Shown piece after piece: positions 18,687 to 31,478 of a stretch of DNA of 64,000 bases (position 1 is its first letter; each line of letters begins with the position of its first letter). This DNA comes from Massilia aurea. Lineage in GTDB: Bacteria; Pseudomonadota; Gammaproteobacteria; Burkholderiales; Burkholderiaceae_D. The position numbers and the translations under genes were made by a program. The stretch spans positions 868,001 through 932,000 of the forward strand of contig NZ_JANUGZ010000002.1 in NCBI RefSeq assembly GCF_024753205.1. Direction: 5' to 3'. Under the pieces are notes generated by a model, which was not told the origin of the DNA, did no database searches, and worked only from the letters and a program-made list of their open reading frames with translations.

Positions 18687-19851
18687 GCGACAAACCTGCG
18701 TCTGTTTGTTCGAGGGAAGCGGTGCTCGAGCCGGTGGCGCGGCGGGCTACCAGGTCGTGGTAGAGCGCGGTGTAGTTGGCGGCCATTTGCTCGGATGTGA
18801 ACAGCTCTTCGAAGCGTGCTGCTGCGCGCCGGCCCATCGTGCGCGCGAGCTCGGGGTTGTCCCACAGCTTGCGCATCGCGGCGCGCAATGCCAGTGCGTC
18901 CGATGGCGGGACCACCAGGCCCGTGTCGCCATCGACGTTGATGTACGTGGTGCCAGTACCGATCTCGCTCGAAATCATGGGCTTGCCGTACATGGCGCCT
19001 TCGAGCAGCGAGATGCCGAATGCTTCCGAGCGCAGGTGTGACGGGAACGATACTGCATAGCACAGCGTCAGCAGCGCGGCTTTGTCGGGTTCGTCAATCG
19101 CGCCGACAAACAGTACGTTCTTCAGACCAAGGCGCGCAGCTTGTTCCTTGAGCTCTTGCTCGATCGGGCCGGCGCCCACGATGACAACCGGGTAATCGGT
19201 GCCGGCCGCTGCCTCGAGCAGGATGTGCAGGCCCTTGTAATAGCGCAGCACGCCAACGAACAGGAAGAACTTGGGACCGACCCGCTCGCGCCAGTACGCC
19301 AGGCGATCGGGATCGGGCTGCGGGTAGGTGTTACGGTCCAGGCCGAACGGGATGACACTGGTCTTGCCCGGATAGCGCGCCAGCACGGTCGACGACCCCA
19401 GGTAATTGGGCGAGGTCGCGACGATGGCGTCGACGCTGCGCAGAAAGCGGTGTTTGAGTGGCTGGTACAGGCGCAGCAAGTGGCGCTGGCGTACGATATC
19501 GGAGTGGTACGTGACCACCGTCGGCTTGTTCACCCGCGCCATGAAGTGCGCCAGATCCATGAACGGCCACGGAAAGTGGTAGTGCACCACGTCAGCGTCA
19601 CGCGCCAGGCGCGCAAGCGCGCCGATCGACTGGAACGAGATGGCGTTGGACGCGATCTCGGCATTGAGAGGGACACGGTGCACCATGTGGCCTTCGAACT
19701 CGAACGGTGCGAGGTCCTGGTGGCGCGACAACGACAGCACGGTATTGGTCACGCCAAGCCGCCCGGTACCCACGGCCATCTGGCGGATCACCTGTTCGAC
19801 GCCGCCAACCGAATCCGGATGGTAGGTCTTGTAAAAATGAAGGACACGCAT
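18673..19851 (-). CDS. Group 1 (GT4) glycosyltransferase
   Basis: This 392-residue GT-B protein has an N-terminal acceptor lobe with HFYKTYHPDSVGGVEQV, HYHFPWPFMDL and VVTYHSDIVRQ. The C-terminal donor lobe has FLFVGVLRYYKGLHILLEAA, VIVGAGP, and the nucleotide-sugar motif FPSHLRSEAFGISLLEGAMYGKP with the E-x7-E spacing. It probably transfers mannose or D-rhamnose from GDP-sugar, since it follows gmd and rmd on the same strand, but the linkage is unknown. ATG 19851 is used; a TTG two codons upstream is the only alternative. The last codons lie in a 27-base tandem duplication, which may have changed the C-terminus (QTDAGLSQTKV). Confidence 0.9.
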   Translation of the reverse strand: MRVLHFYKTYHPDSVGGVEQVIRQMAVGTGRLGVTNTVLSLSRHQDLAPFEFEGHMVHRVPLNAEIASNAISFQSIGALARLARDADVVHYHFPWPFMDLAHFMARVNKPTVVTYHSDIVRQRHLLRLYQPLKHRFLRSVDAIVATSPNYLGSSTVLARYPGKTSVIPFGLDRNTYPQPDPDRLAYWRERVGPKFFLFVGVLRYYKGLHILLEAAAGTDYPVVIVGAGPIEQELKEQAARLGLKNVLFVGAIDEPDKAALLTLCYAVSFPSHLRSEAFGISLLEGAMYGKPMISSEIGTGTTYINVDGDTGLVVPPSDALALRAAMRKLWDNPELARTMGRRAAARFEELFTSEQMAANYTALYHDLVARRATGSSTASLEQTDAGLSQTKV

Positions 19852-19858
19852 AATCAAC

Positions 19859-20110
19859 TCAGCTTACTGCGAAAGTACGGCTTGGTACACGTTTGCCGTC
19901 AGGCGTGCAGTGTTTTGCCACGAGTCGTTCGGCACGTGCACGCCCAGCGGCGATACAGCGCGTGTGCGCAACACTGCTTCGTGCCAGCGTGCGCATGGCC
20001 GCGGCCAGTTTGCCCGCCATGTACCCGCCGCTGCCATCCAGGCGCCAGCCTGTCAGGCCCGGTTCGACCATGGTCGTTCCAGGCCCGACGCTGATCACTG
20101 CAGCGTTCAC
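19859..20110 (-). pseudogene. Remnant of a second GT4 glycosyltransferase
   Basis: The frame begins with GTG overlapping the rmd stop (GTGA, 20107-20110). It reads VGPGTTMVEPGLTGWRLDGSGG, then KLAAAMRTLA, then GRARAERLVAKH, which is the C-terminal end of a GT4 protein (the MVExGxTGW motif). Nearly all of the ~350-residue body is missing. The expected terminal helix (DSWQNTARLTANVYQAVLSQ) is found in another frame over the last ~60 bases, so there is also a frameshift near 19920. The gene therefore looks internally deleted and frameshifted. A short independent peptide is the less likely alternative. Confidence 0.65.
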
Positions 20111-21036
20111 GCCAGGTACATCCAGCGCAGGGTCTCGGACAGCGGCGTCGGGGCCAGGTCGCCCACCACGGCAGTCAGCTTGCGATTGCTGCCAGTCAGT
20201 TGCAACACGTCGTTGGCGCGCACGAAGGCCGGGTTGACCTGCACGTCGATGCGGTAACCGGCGATCTCGCCCATCATCTCGATGACATCCGACAGCGAGT
20301 GCGGCGTGCCCGAGCAGACGTTGAAGGCTTCGCCGGCCGGCGCTGCCGCCAGGATGCGGCGGTAGGCACGCGCCACCATGCGCACATCCGAGAAATCGCG
20401 CGCGATCGCGAGATTCCCCAGTTCGATGCGCGCTTCGTGGCGGCGGAAATGCGAAACAATTTTAGGCAGCAGGAAATTATCCGCCTGCCCCACGCCGGTG
20501 TAGTTGAACGGCCGCACGATCGTGATCGGCAACTTGTCCATCCACAGGCGCGCCATGTATTCCATGGCCAGCTTGCTTACCGCGTAATCGTTGGCCGGCG
20601 CCGGCGGCACGTCTTCATCGATGACGGGCACGCTGGCATTGCCATAGATGTTGGCCGACGACGCCAGCAGCACGCTGGCTGGCCGGTGACTGCCGGCAGC
20701 AAGCGCCTCGAGTAGATTGCGCGTGCCGACCACATTGACGCGGTAGATCGCTTCAACGTTGGCGTGGCCGACAAACGCAATGCCGGCCAGGTGCGCCACG
20801 ACATCGGGCTGCACGTCGGCCACCATGGCAGCGACCGCATCGCGGTCACACAAATCGACCGCGAACATGTCGGGGCCAACCTCTTCGCCCGGCATTACGG
20901 TGCCGAACACGCGGTAGCCGGCGGCTGTCAGCTCTTGCGCCAGGTAGTACCCGGTAAAGCCGCGCAGGCCCGTGATCAGGGCGCGCCGCCCTTCCCCTTC
21001 ACGCAGCAGGGTGTCGTCCGTGGCCAGGCGCGTCAT
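20107..21036 (-). CDS. rmd: GDP-6-deoxy-D-lyxo-4-hexulose reductase (GDP-D-rhamnose synthesis)
   Basis: This is a 309-residue extended SDR enzyme. RALITGLRGFTGYYLAQEL gives the TGxxGxxG NAD(P) motif. LASSANIYGN carries the catalytic Ser, and NDYAVSKLAMEY the YxxxK pair. RPFNYTGVGQADNFLLPKIV is the typical Rmd substrate region. The enzyme reduces the Gmd product to GDP-D-rhamnose. ATG 21036 stands one base after the gmd stop (TGATATG), so the two are coupled. GDP-4-dehydro-6-deoxy-talose reductase (Tld) is a close alternative. Confidence 0.82.
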   Translation of the reverse strand: MTRLATDDTLLREGEGRRALITGLRGFTGYYLAQELTAAGYRVFGTVMPGEEVGPDMFAVDLCDRDAVAAMVADVQPDVVAHLAGIAFVGHANVEAIYRVNVVGTRNLLEALAAGSHRPASVLLASSANIYGNASVPVIDEDVPPAPANDYAVSKLAMEYMARLWMDKLPITIVRPFNYTGVGQADNFLLPKIVSHFRRHEARIELGNLAIARDFSDVRMVARAYRRILAAAPAGEAFNVCSGTPHSLSDVIEMMGEIAGYRIDVQVNPAFVRANDVLQLTGSNRKLTAVVGDLAPTPLSETLRWMYLA

Positions 21037-21037
21037 A

Positions 21038-22279
<1,242 letters not shown>

Positions 22280-22365
22280 GCGTGACAAGAGGTGACAAGC
22301 AAAGACAATGTGCGTGCAGGGTATCGCGTGGACGGCGGCGCCATCCACGCATTCGCCGATGAACC

Positions 22366-24678
22366 TCAGCGTGGCGAGACCGCCTCGACGACGGCCAGCG
22401 CCGTCATGTTGACGATCCGGCGCACGGTCGCTGACGGCGTCAGGATATGCACCGGCCGCGCGCAGCCCAGCAGCACTGGGCCGATGGCGATGCCGTTGCC
22501 GGCGGCCGTTTTGACCAGGTTGTAGGCGATGTTCGCGGCGTCGATATTCGGCATCACGAGCAGGTTCGCATCGCCCTTGAGCGTCGAGTTCGGCATGATC
22601 TTGGCGCGCATCTTGGCGTCGAGCGCCGTGTCGCCATGCATCTCGCCATCGATTTCGAGGTCGGGCTTCTTCTGCTGCACGAGGGCCAGCGCGGCGCGCA
22701 TCTTTTGCGCCGATTCCGAATTGGCGCTGCCGAAGTTCGAGTGCGACAGCAAGGCTGCGCGCGGGACGATGCCGAAGCGTTCCATCTCTTCGGCCGCCAT
22801 CACCGTAATCTCGGCCAATTGCTCGGCGTTCGGGTTTTCGTTGACGTGGGTATCGACCATCGCCAGCTGACGCTCCGGCGTGATGACGAAGTTCATCGCC
22901 GCATAGACCTTGGCGCCGGCGCGCTTGCCCAGCACCTGGTCGACGAATTCCAGGTGCATCTGCGTGGTGCCGTAGGTGCCGCAGATCATGCCGTCGGCTT
23001 CGCCCTTGTGGATCATCATCGCGCCAATCAGCGTGTGGCGGCGGCGCATGGCCAGCTTGGCCAGGTCCTGCGTGACGCCCTTGCGCATCACCATCTGGTG
23101 ATAGCTCTGCCAGTAATCGCGGTAACGCTCGTCGAAATCGGGGTTAATGACGTCGAAGTGCACGCCGAGTTTCAGGCGCAGGCCGAATTTCTCGATGCGC
23201 TGCTCCAGCACGGCCGGGCGGCCGACCAGGATCGGGCGCGCCAGCTTTTCGTCGACCACCACCTGCACGGCGCGCAGCACGCGCTCTTCTTCGCCTTCGG
23301 CGTAGACGATGCGCTTGAGCTCATCCGGCGCGCTCTTGGCGATCGTAAACAGCGGCTTCATGAAGGTGCCGCTGCGGTACACGAACTGCTGCAGGCTCTC
23401 GGCGTAGGCGCCCAGGTCTTCGATCGGACGGGCGGCAACGCCGCCGTCCATCGCGGCCTTGGCCACGGCCGGCGCGATATGGGTCAACAGGCGCGGGTCG
23501 AACGGCATCGGGATCAGGTATTCCGGACCGAATGACAGGTTCGAGATGCCATACGCCGAAGCGACGATGTCCGACTGCTCGGCGTGGGCCAGGTCGGCAA
23601 TCGCGTGGACGACGGCGATTTCCATTTCGCGCGTGATCGTCGTCGCGCCGCAATCGAGCGCACCGCGGAACATGTACGGGAAGCACAACACGTTATTGAC
23701 CTGGTTCGGATAATCCGAACGGCCGGTGGCGATGATCGCGTCGCTGCGCACGGCTTTCACGTCTTCGGGCAGGATCTCGGGATTCGGGTTGGCCAGCGCC
23801 AGGATCAGCGGGCTCGGGCCCATCGACGCGACCATTTCTTTCTTGAGCACGCCACCAGCGGACAGGCCCAGGAAGATGTCGGCGCCCGGGATGACCTCGG
23901 CCAGGCTGCGGTGCGGCGTGTCCTGGGCAAAGCGTTCCTTGTCCGGGTCCATCAGTTCGACGCGGCCCTTGTAGACCACGCCGGCCAGGTCGGTGACATA
24001 GATGTTTTCGATCGGGAAGCCCAGGTCGACGATCAGGTCGAGGCAGGCCAGCGCGGCCGCGCCGGCGCCGGACACCACCAGTTTGCACGACGTGATGTCC
24101 TTGCCCACGACTTTGAGTCCATTCATGATCGCGGCGCCGACGATGATCGCGGTGCCGTGCTGGTCATCGTGGAAAACCGGGATCTTCATGCGCTCGCGCA
24201 GTTTGCGCTCGATGTAGAAGCACTCGGGCGCCTTGATGTCTTCAAGGTTCACGCCGCCAAAGGTTGGCTCGAGCGAGGCGATGATGTCGACCAGTTTGTC
24301 GGGGTCGGTTTCGTTGATCTCGATGTCGAACACATCGATGGCGGCGAATTTCTTGAACAGCACGCCCTTGCCTTCCATCACCGGCTTGGAAGCCAGCGGG
24401 CCAATATTGCCCAGGCCCAGCACGGCGGTGCCGTTGGTGATGACTGCCACCAGGTTACCGCGCGCCGTGTACTTGTAGGCGTTGGCGGGATCCTTGACGA
24501 TTTCTTCGCATGGCGCCGCGACGCCCGGCGAGTACGCCAGCGCCAGGTCGCGCTGGTTCAGCAGGCCCTTGGTGGGCGTGACGCTGATCTTGCCGGGACG
24601 TGGGAACTGGTGATATTCGAGCGCTGCTTGGCGCAATTGCTGACGCAATTCTTCTTTTTTGTCAGATGACGAATCCAT
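22366..24678 (-). CDS. maeB: NADP-dependent malic enzyme with C-terminal phosphotransacetylase-like domain
   Basis: This 770-residue protein decarboxylates malate to pyruvate with NADP. The malic enzyme half (about 1-430) has [12 protein letters not shown], the metal-binding EDIKAPECF and [10 protein letters not shown], and the nucleotide fold [12 protein letters not shown]. The C-terminal ~330 residues are PTA-like ([41 protein letters not shown]). That half lacks activity in known MaeB proteins and acts as an allosteric acetyl-CoA sensor. Length matches the family. The ATG at 24678 is preceded by AGGAAGG at slightly long spacing. It is divergent from thiL. Confidence 0.95.
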   Translation of the reverse strand: MDSSSDKKEELRQQLRQAALEYHQFPRPGKISVTPTKGLLNQRDLALAYSPGVAAPCEEIVKDPANAYKYTARGNLVAVITNGTAVLGLGNIGPLASKPVMEGKGVLFKKFAAIDVFDIEINETDPDKLVDIIASLEPTFGGVNLEDIKAPECFYIERKLRERMKIPVFHDDQHGTAIIVGAAIMNGLKVVGKDITSCKLVVSGAGAAALACLDLIVDLGFPIENIYVTDLAGVVYKGRVELMDPDKERFAQDTPHRSLAEVIPGADIFLGLSAGGVLKKEMVASMGPSPLILALANPNPEILPEDVKAVRSDAIIATGRSDYPNQVNNVLCFPYMFRGALDCGATTITREMEIAVVHAIADLAHAEQSDIVASAYGISNLSFGPEYLIPMPFDPRLLTHIAPAVAKAAMDGGVAARPIEDLGAYAESLQQFVYRSGTFMKPLFTIAKSAPDELKRIVYAEGEEERVLRAVQVVVDEKLARPILVGRPAVLEQRIEKFGLRLKLGVHFDVINPDFDERYRDYWQSYHQMVMRKGVTQDLAKLAMRRRHTLIGAMMIHKGEADGMICGTYGTTQMHLEFVDQVLGKRAGAKVYAAMNFVITPERQLAMVDTHVNENPNAEQLAEITVMAAEEMERFGIVPRAALLSHSNFGSANSESAQKMRAALALVQQKKPDLEIDGEMHGDTALDAKMRAKIMPNSTLKGDANLLVMPNIDAANIAYNLVKTAAGNGIAIGPVLLGCARPVHILTPSATVRRIVNMTALAVVEAVSPR

Positions 24679-24826
24679 GCTGAAAGGCCTTCCTGGTGCG
24701 AAACGGGGCTTTCGATTCTATCAGAGAGGGTCTTGGCAACGACTACGTATTTTCAACATGATTATGTGCGGTTGCAGCAAAATCGCCCGGGCTGGCTGGC
24801 CTTGGCGCCACGGTACAATCGCGGCC

Positions 24827-25795
24827 ATGCTCTCCGAATTCGACCTCATCAAGCGCTACTTCAAGCGCGACCGGCCTGGCCGCGCGCCCCTGGGCATCGG
24901 CGACGACTGCGCCCTGCTCGCCATCACGCCGGGCCGCCAGCTTGCCATCTCGTCCGACATGCTGGTGGAAGATCGCCATTTTTTTGCCGGCGCCGACCCG
25001 CGCATGCTGGGCCACAAGGCGCTGGCCGTGAACCTGTCCGACCTGGCGGCCATGGGCGCCCGCCCCGTCGCTTTTACCCTGGCTCTGGCGCTGCCCGAGG
25101 CCAACCCGGACTGGCTCGCCGGCTTCTCGCAAGGCCTGTTCGCCCTGGCCGACGCGCACGAGTGCGAACTGATCGGGGGCGACACGACCAAAGGACCGCT
25201 GAACATCTGCATCACCGTGTTCGGCGAACTGTCGCCCGGCCACGCACTACGGCGCGATGCGGCGCAGGTCGGCGACGACATCTGGATCTCGGGCACGCTG
25301 GGCGACGCGCGGCTGGCACTGGCGGGGTACTGGAACGAGCTCGCACTCGACCCGGCATTACACGCAGAGGCGGCCACGCGCATGCACCTGCCAACGCCGC
25401 GCGTGGCGCTGGGCCTGGCGCTGGCCAGCCTGCCGCTTGCCCATGCGGCGCTGGATATTTCGGATGGCCTGGTGGGCGACCTTGGCCACATCCTGCACGC
25501 CTCGCGGGTCGGCGCGACGCTCGATGTCGATGCGCTGCCGGCCGGGCCGGTGCTGGCGCAGCAGGCGCCGGCATTGCGGCGGCGCTTCACGGCCGCCGGC
25601 GGCGACGATTACGAGTTGTGCTTTACCGCGCCGCGCACAGCGCGCGAGGCCGTGCTGGCGGCGGGGGCGCAGGCCGGCACGCCGGTCACGCGGGTCGGCA
25701 CGATCGACGCCGCGCCGGGGCTGCGCCTGGTCGATGCGCACGGTGCGCCGCTCGATCTGGCGCTGTCAGGCTGGGATCACTTCAGCGGCGCCTGA
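24827..25795 (+). CDS. thiL: Thiamine-monophosphate kinase
   Basis: This 322-residue enzyme phosphorylates thiamine monophosphate to thiamine pyrophosphate with ATP. It has the N-terminal SEFDLIKRYF, the Mg/ATP loop GIGDDCALL, SSDMLVEDRHFF, the glycine-rich LSDLAAMGARPVAF and GGDTTKGPL, and the C-terminal AAGGDDYELCFT. The ATG at 24827 matches known N-termini; the longer frame from 24659 overlaps maeB. There is no clear ribosome-binding site. Its 3' end overlaps the convergent gene by 19 bases (25777-25795). No thi-box riboswitch was seen upstream. Confidence 0.93.
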   Translation: MLSEFDLIKRYFKRDRPGRAPLGIGDDCALLAITPGRQLAISSDMLVEDRHFFAGADPRMLGHKALAVNLSDLAAMGARPVAFTLALALPEANPDWLAGFSQGLFALADAHECELIGGDTTKGPLNICITVFGELSPGHALRRDAAQVGDDIWISGTLGDARLALAGYWNELALDPALHAEAATRMHLPTPRVALGLALASLPLAHAALDISDGLVGDLGHILHASRVGATLDVDALPAGPVLAQQAPALRRRFTAAGGDDYELCFTAPRTAREAVLAAGAQAGTPVTRVGTIDAAPGLRLVDAHGAPLDLALSGWDHFSGA

Positions 25796-28397
25796 TGCGC
25801 GGTGTCCCCGTGCACGGGCTCATCGCCTTCGCGCGGCGCCTTGCGGTCGTCATACGGTCCATGCGTCATCCAGTAATGGCGAAACGCCAGCCGGATATTG
25901 TCGCGCAGTTCCATGTCGTCCCACGGTTTGGTATAGAAGCGGTAGATCGCGCCGCGGTTGATCGAATCGAGCACCGCCTCCACGCCCGTATCGCCCGACA
26001 GGATGATGCGGATCGTGTCCGGATACATCTCCTTGACCTTGCTGAGAAACTCGGTCCCGCTCATCACCGGCATGCGCTGGTCGCACAGGATCACATGCAC
26101 GTGGTACAGCGCCAGCAATTCGAAGCCTTCGCTCGATGACGATGCCGTCAGCACGCGGTAGCCGTCGCGCCGGAACAGCCGGTGCAGCGCGGCCAGCACG
26201 TTGATATCGTCGTCGACGATGAGCAGCGTCTGCACGTTGTCGATCACTTCCGGCGGCTCGTTCGGATTGGCGCGGTTCGAGACCACGAGCTTGGCCAGCT
26301 GCGCGGCCGGCAGCGCGCGTGAAAAGTAGAAGCCCTGGATTTCATCGCAGCGGTTGCGCCGCAGGTAAGCCATCTGGGCGCGCGTCTCGACGCCTTCGGC
26401 AACGACCAGCATGTGCAGGCTGTGCGCCATGCTGATGATGGCCAGCGCGATTGCGGCGTCGTCCGGATTGGTGATGATGTCACGCACGAACGCGATATCG
26501 ATCTTGAGCTTGTCGATCGGGAAGCGCTTGAGGTAAGCCAGGCTCGAGTAGCCGGTGCCGAAGTCGTCGATCGCGATGCGGATCCCCAGCGCCTTCAGGC
26601 GCGTGAGCACCGCCGTCGTGCGCTCGACATTTTGCATCAGCGCGCTTTCGGTCAGCTCCAGTTCAAGCAGGCCCGCCTCGATGCCGTGGCGTTCGAGGGC
26701 GCTGCGCACCACCTCTTCCAGGTCGCCTTCGACGAACTGGCGGCTCGAGACGTTCACCGCAACCCGCACGTCGCGCACGCCCTCCGCGTTCCAGGCCGCG
26801 ATCTGGCGGCAGGCTTCGTTGATGATCCAGTCGCCCACGCGTACGACCAGGCCCGTCTCTTCCATCACCGGCACGAATTCGGCCGGATACACGAGGCCAT
26901 AGCCGGGCCGGTTCCAGCGCAGCAGCGCTTCGCTGCCGGCAATGCGGCCCGTATTGAGTTCCAGCTTGGGCTGGTAGTGCAGCACAAACTGGTTGTCCGC
27001 CAGCGCGCCGCGCAGCGCCAGTTCGAGGTCCAGGCGTGCCAGCACCTGCACGTTCATGCCGGCGGTGAAGAAGCGGTAGCCGTCGCGGCCTGCTTCCTTG
27101 GCGCGCACCATGGCCGTGTCGGCGTACTTGACGAGCGTGCCCGGGTCGATCGTGTCGTCCGGGTACATCGCGATGCCGATGCTGGCCGTGAGCGCGGCCT
27201 GCTGGCCGTGCAGGTCGAACGGCAGGCGCAGCGATTCGCGTACGTCGTTGGCCATGTTCACGGCGTCCTGCTGCTCGCGCGGCATCGTCAGGATCAACGC
27301 GAATTCATCGCCGCCCAGGCGCCCGACCGAATCGCGCACCTTCACGCAGCGCACCAGGCGCGTGCTGAACTGGCGCAGCAGCTCGTCGCCCGGCGCCGTG
27401 CCGAGCGAATCGTTGATCACCTTGAAGCGGTCGAGCGTGATGCACAGCACCGCCACGCGCCAGTTCTTGTCCTGGGCCAGCTCGATCGTACCGCGCAGGT
27501 TTTCAAAGAACAGCGTGCGGTTCGGCAGGCCGGTCAGTGCGTCGTAGCTGGCCGCGTGGCGCAGCCGTTCCTGGGCCTGCAGGCGCTCGCTGATGTCGCG
27601 TGCCACGGCAATGAGCATGCGCTGGGCATTGCGCTGCCCTTCCGGGTCCTGCAGCTTCCAGCTGATTTCCACCGGCACCGAGCCTTCGCCGCCGGCGCGC
27701 AGCAGGTCGGTCTCGACGATGTCGGGTTCGGGCCGCCCGCCCTGCGCGGCCGCGCCCATATGCCGCTCGAGCTGCGTGCGCGAGGCCAGGCCCAGCGCCA
27801 CCGGATCGATGCGCAGCAGCGCGTCGCGCGAAAAGCCCAGCATGCGGCAGGCGCCTTCGGACACGTCGACCATCGCCATGCTGGCCGTGTCGATCAAAAA
27901 CAGCGCATCGGGCGTGGCGTCCATCGCGCCGCGAAAGCGCGCCAGTTCGGCGGTGCGCTCGCGCACCTGGCGTTCGAGTTCACTGCCGTAGTCGAGGGAT
28001 TCGCGGTGCAGCAAGCGCACCTCGAGCAGGTTGCGGATGCGCGTCATGACCTCGACCGTGTCGAACGGCTTGCCGATGAAGTCGCGCGCGCCGGCTTCGA
28101 GCGCCGCCAGTTTCTTGTCCGGCTCGGCCGTCACCACCAGCACCGGCAGCCACGAGTCGCTCTCCAGGGGTTTCAAGGCCTCCATTACGTCGAAGCCATC
28201 CATGCCGGGCATGTGCAGGTCGAGGATGATCAGGTCGAAGCGGTGTTTCAGGTGCAGCGCCACGACCTGGCGCGGATCGAACGTCGAGGTGACGTTTTCG
28301 TAGCCTGTGGTCTTGAGGAGATATTCGAGCAGCTGTACGTTGACCGGTTCGTCATCGACGACCAGGATACGGGCCCGTCTGATGTCGGACAGCGAAA

Positions 28398-28401
<4 letters not shown>
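25777..28401 (-). CDS. Response regulator with PAS-GGDEF-EAL and a second receiver (c-di-GMP turnover)
   Basis: This 874-residue cytoplasmic protein has two receivers. REC1 is at about 10-125 (Asp in LIILDLHMPGMDG), PAS at about 160-285, GGDEF at about 290-445 (intact RLGGDEFAL) and EAL at about 455-705. The EAL domain keeps SEALLRW, the metal loop ELTESALM, DDFGTGYSSL and the Glu of AEGVET. REC2 at about 730-850 has Asp in VILCDQRMPVMSG. Both enzyme domains look active, so net output probably depends on phosphorylation. The ATG overlaps the stop of the hybrid kinase upstream in ATGA (28398-28401), so that kinase is the likely partner. The C-terminal receiver after EAL is an uncommon arrangement. 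Confidence 0.9.
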
Positions 28402-30431
<2,030 letters not shown>

Positions 30432-30832
30432 GCTTCCTCCCCGTACCGTTTCACGAAACGGCGACGCGTGTGCGCGGGGCGCTGACCCGGTTGGGCTGGC
30501 GACTTCACGATCGGGCCAACCCTGGCTGGCCACATGCGATGCGTCCGTACGGCATTGTAAGATCTACGTAAAACAAAAAAGAGGCATCCAGACACAGAGG
30601 CCAGCTGCGTTCCAGCATAGCAGTCCGGCCAAGCCGCATGTCGCACGGAACATCTGTCAGGGTTCGACAACAACTTTGCCTTGGATATGTCCATGCTGAA
30701 AGCATAGCATCTTTACCTATGGCAATATCAAGCGGCAGACTGCTCTGCAGCCGGCGTGCCTTGCCGGCGCACTGCGCGCTAGAATGGAATCACACGGACA
30801 AGCCCGTCCGCCGACTGCACAAGGAGACGCAC
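30432..30832. other. Divergent intergenic region, no gene
   Basis: About 400 bases separate the CHASE8 kinase from the CinA-type gene. A -10-like TAGAAT lies at 30780-30785 without a matching -35 at good spacing. Short frames across the region show no coding character, and no repeat or hairpin terminator was seen. Confidence 0.5.
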
Positions 30833-31315
30833 GTGACGCATGAACTTACCGATCTTGCAAATCAGGTCAGCCAGACGCTTGGCGCCAAAAAAATGATGCT
30901 GGCCACGGCCGAATCCTGTACCGGCGGCGGCATCGCGCAGGCACTCACCGACATTCCCGGCTCGGGCGACTGGTTCGATTGCGGTTTTGTCACCTATTCG
31001 AACACGGCCAAGAACGACATGCTGGATGTGTCCGACGCCGTGATCGCGCAATTTGGCGCCGTCAGCGAAGAAGTGGCCGCCGCCATGGCCGCAGGCGCCG
31101 TCGCCAACAGCAGCGCCGATGTGGCCGTCTCGACCACCGGCATCGCCGGCCCGACCGGCGCTGTGCCCGGCAAGCCGATCGGCACCGTGTGCTTCGGCTG
31201 GGCGCAGGGCGACCGCGTGCAGACCGAGCGCCTGGTGTTCCAGGGCGACCGCCAGGCCGTGCGCGCGCAGGCCGTGGCGCATGCGCTGCGCGGGCTGCTG
31301 CGCTTCGTCGAATAG
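30833..31315 (+). CDS. pncC: CinA C-terminal family nicotinamide-nucleotide amidase
   Basis: This 160-residue enzyme deamidates nicotinamide mononucleotide in the pyridine nucleotide cycle. It has LATAESCTGGGIAQALTDIPGSGDWF with the catalytic Ser, then FVTYSNTAKNDML, VSTTGIAGPTGAVPGKPIGTVCFGW and a C-terminal VAHALRGLLRFV. It is the stand-alone amidase form without the N-terminal MoaB-like domain. The GTG at 30833 is chosen because AAGGAG (30821-30826) lies six bases upstream and the protein then starts like known PncC. An ATG at 30840 is out of frame. Confidence 0.92.
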   Translation: MTHELTDLANQVSQTLGAKKMMLATAESCTGGGIAQALTDIPGSGDWFDCGFVTYSNTAKNDMLDVSDAVIAQFGAVSEEVAAAMAAGAVANSSADVAVSTTGIAGPTGAVPGKPIGTVCFGWAQGDRVQTERLVFQGDRQAVRAQAVAHALRGLLRFVE

Positions 31316-31478
31316 CCGGGCAATGGCGGCGCCGGCCCACGCCTTTCGTGCGTATCCGCGATAATAGCGTGTTGTGCAAGGCCAGTTCGACGGTGTCCTG
31401 CAGCCCCCACCTGCCGGCTGGCCGGGGCGCCGCCTGGCCGACGCCGGCGTCGTTGCCAATGAATTATCTGGAGAATGC

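Noticed and set aside
24659-24826. Extended thiL start at 24659
   Set aside because: It would overlap the divergent maeB start and adds a non-conserved N-terminus.
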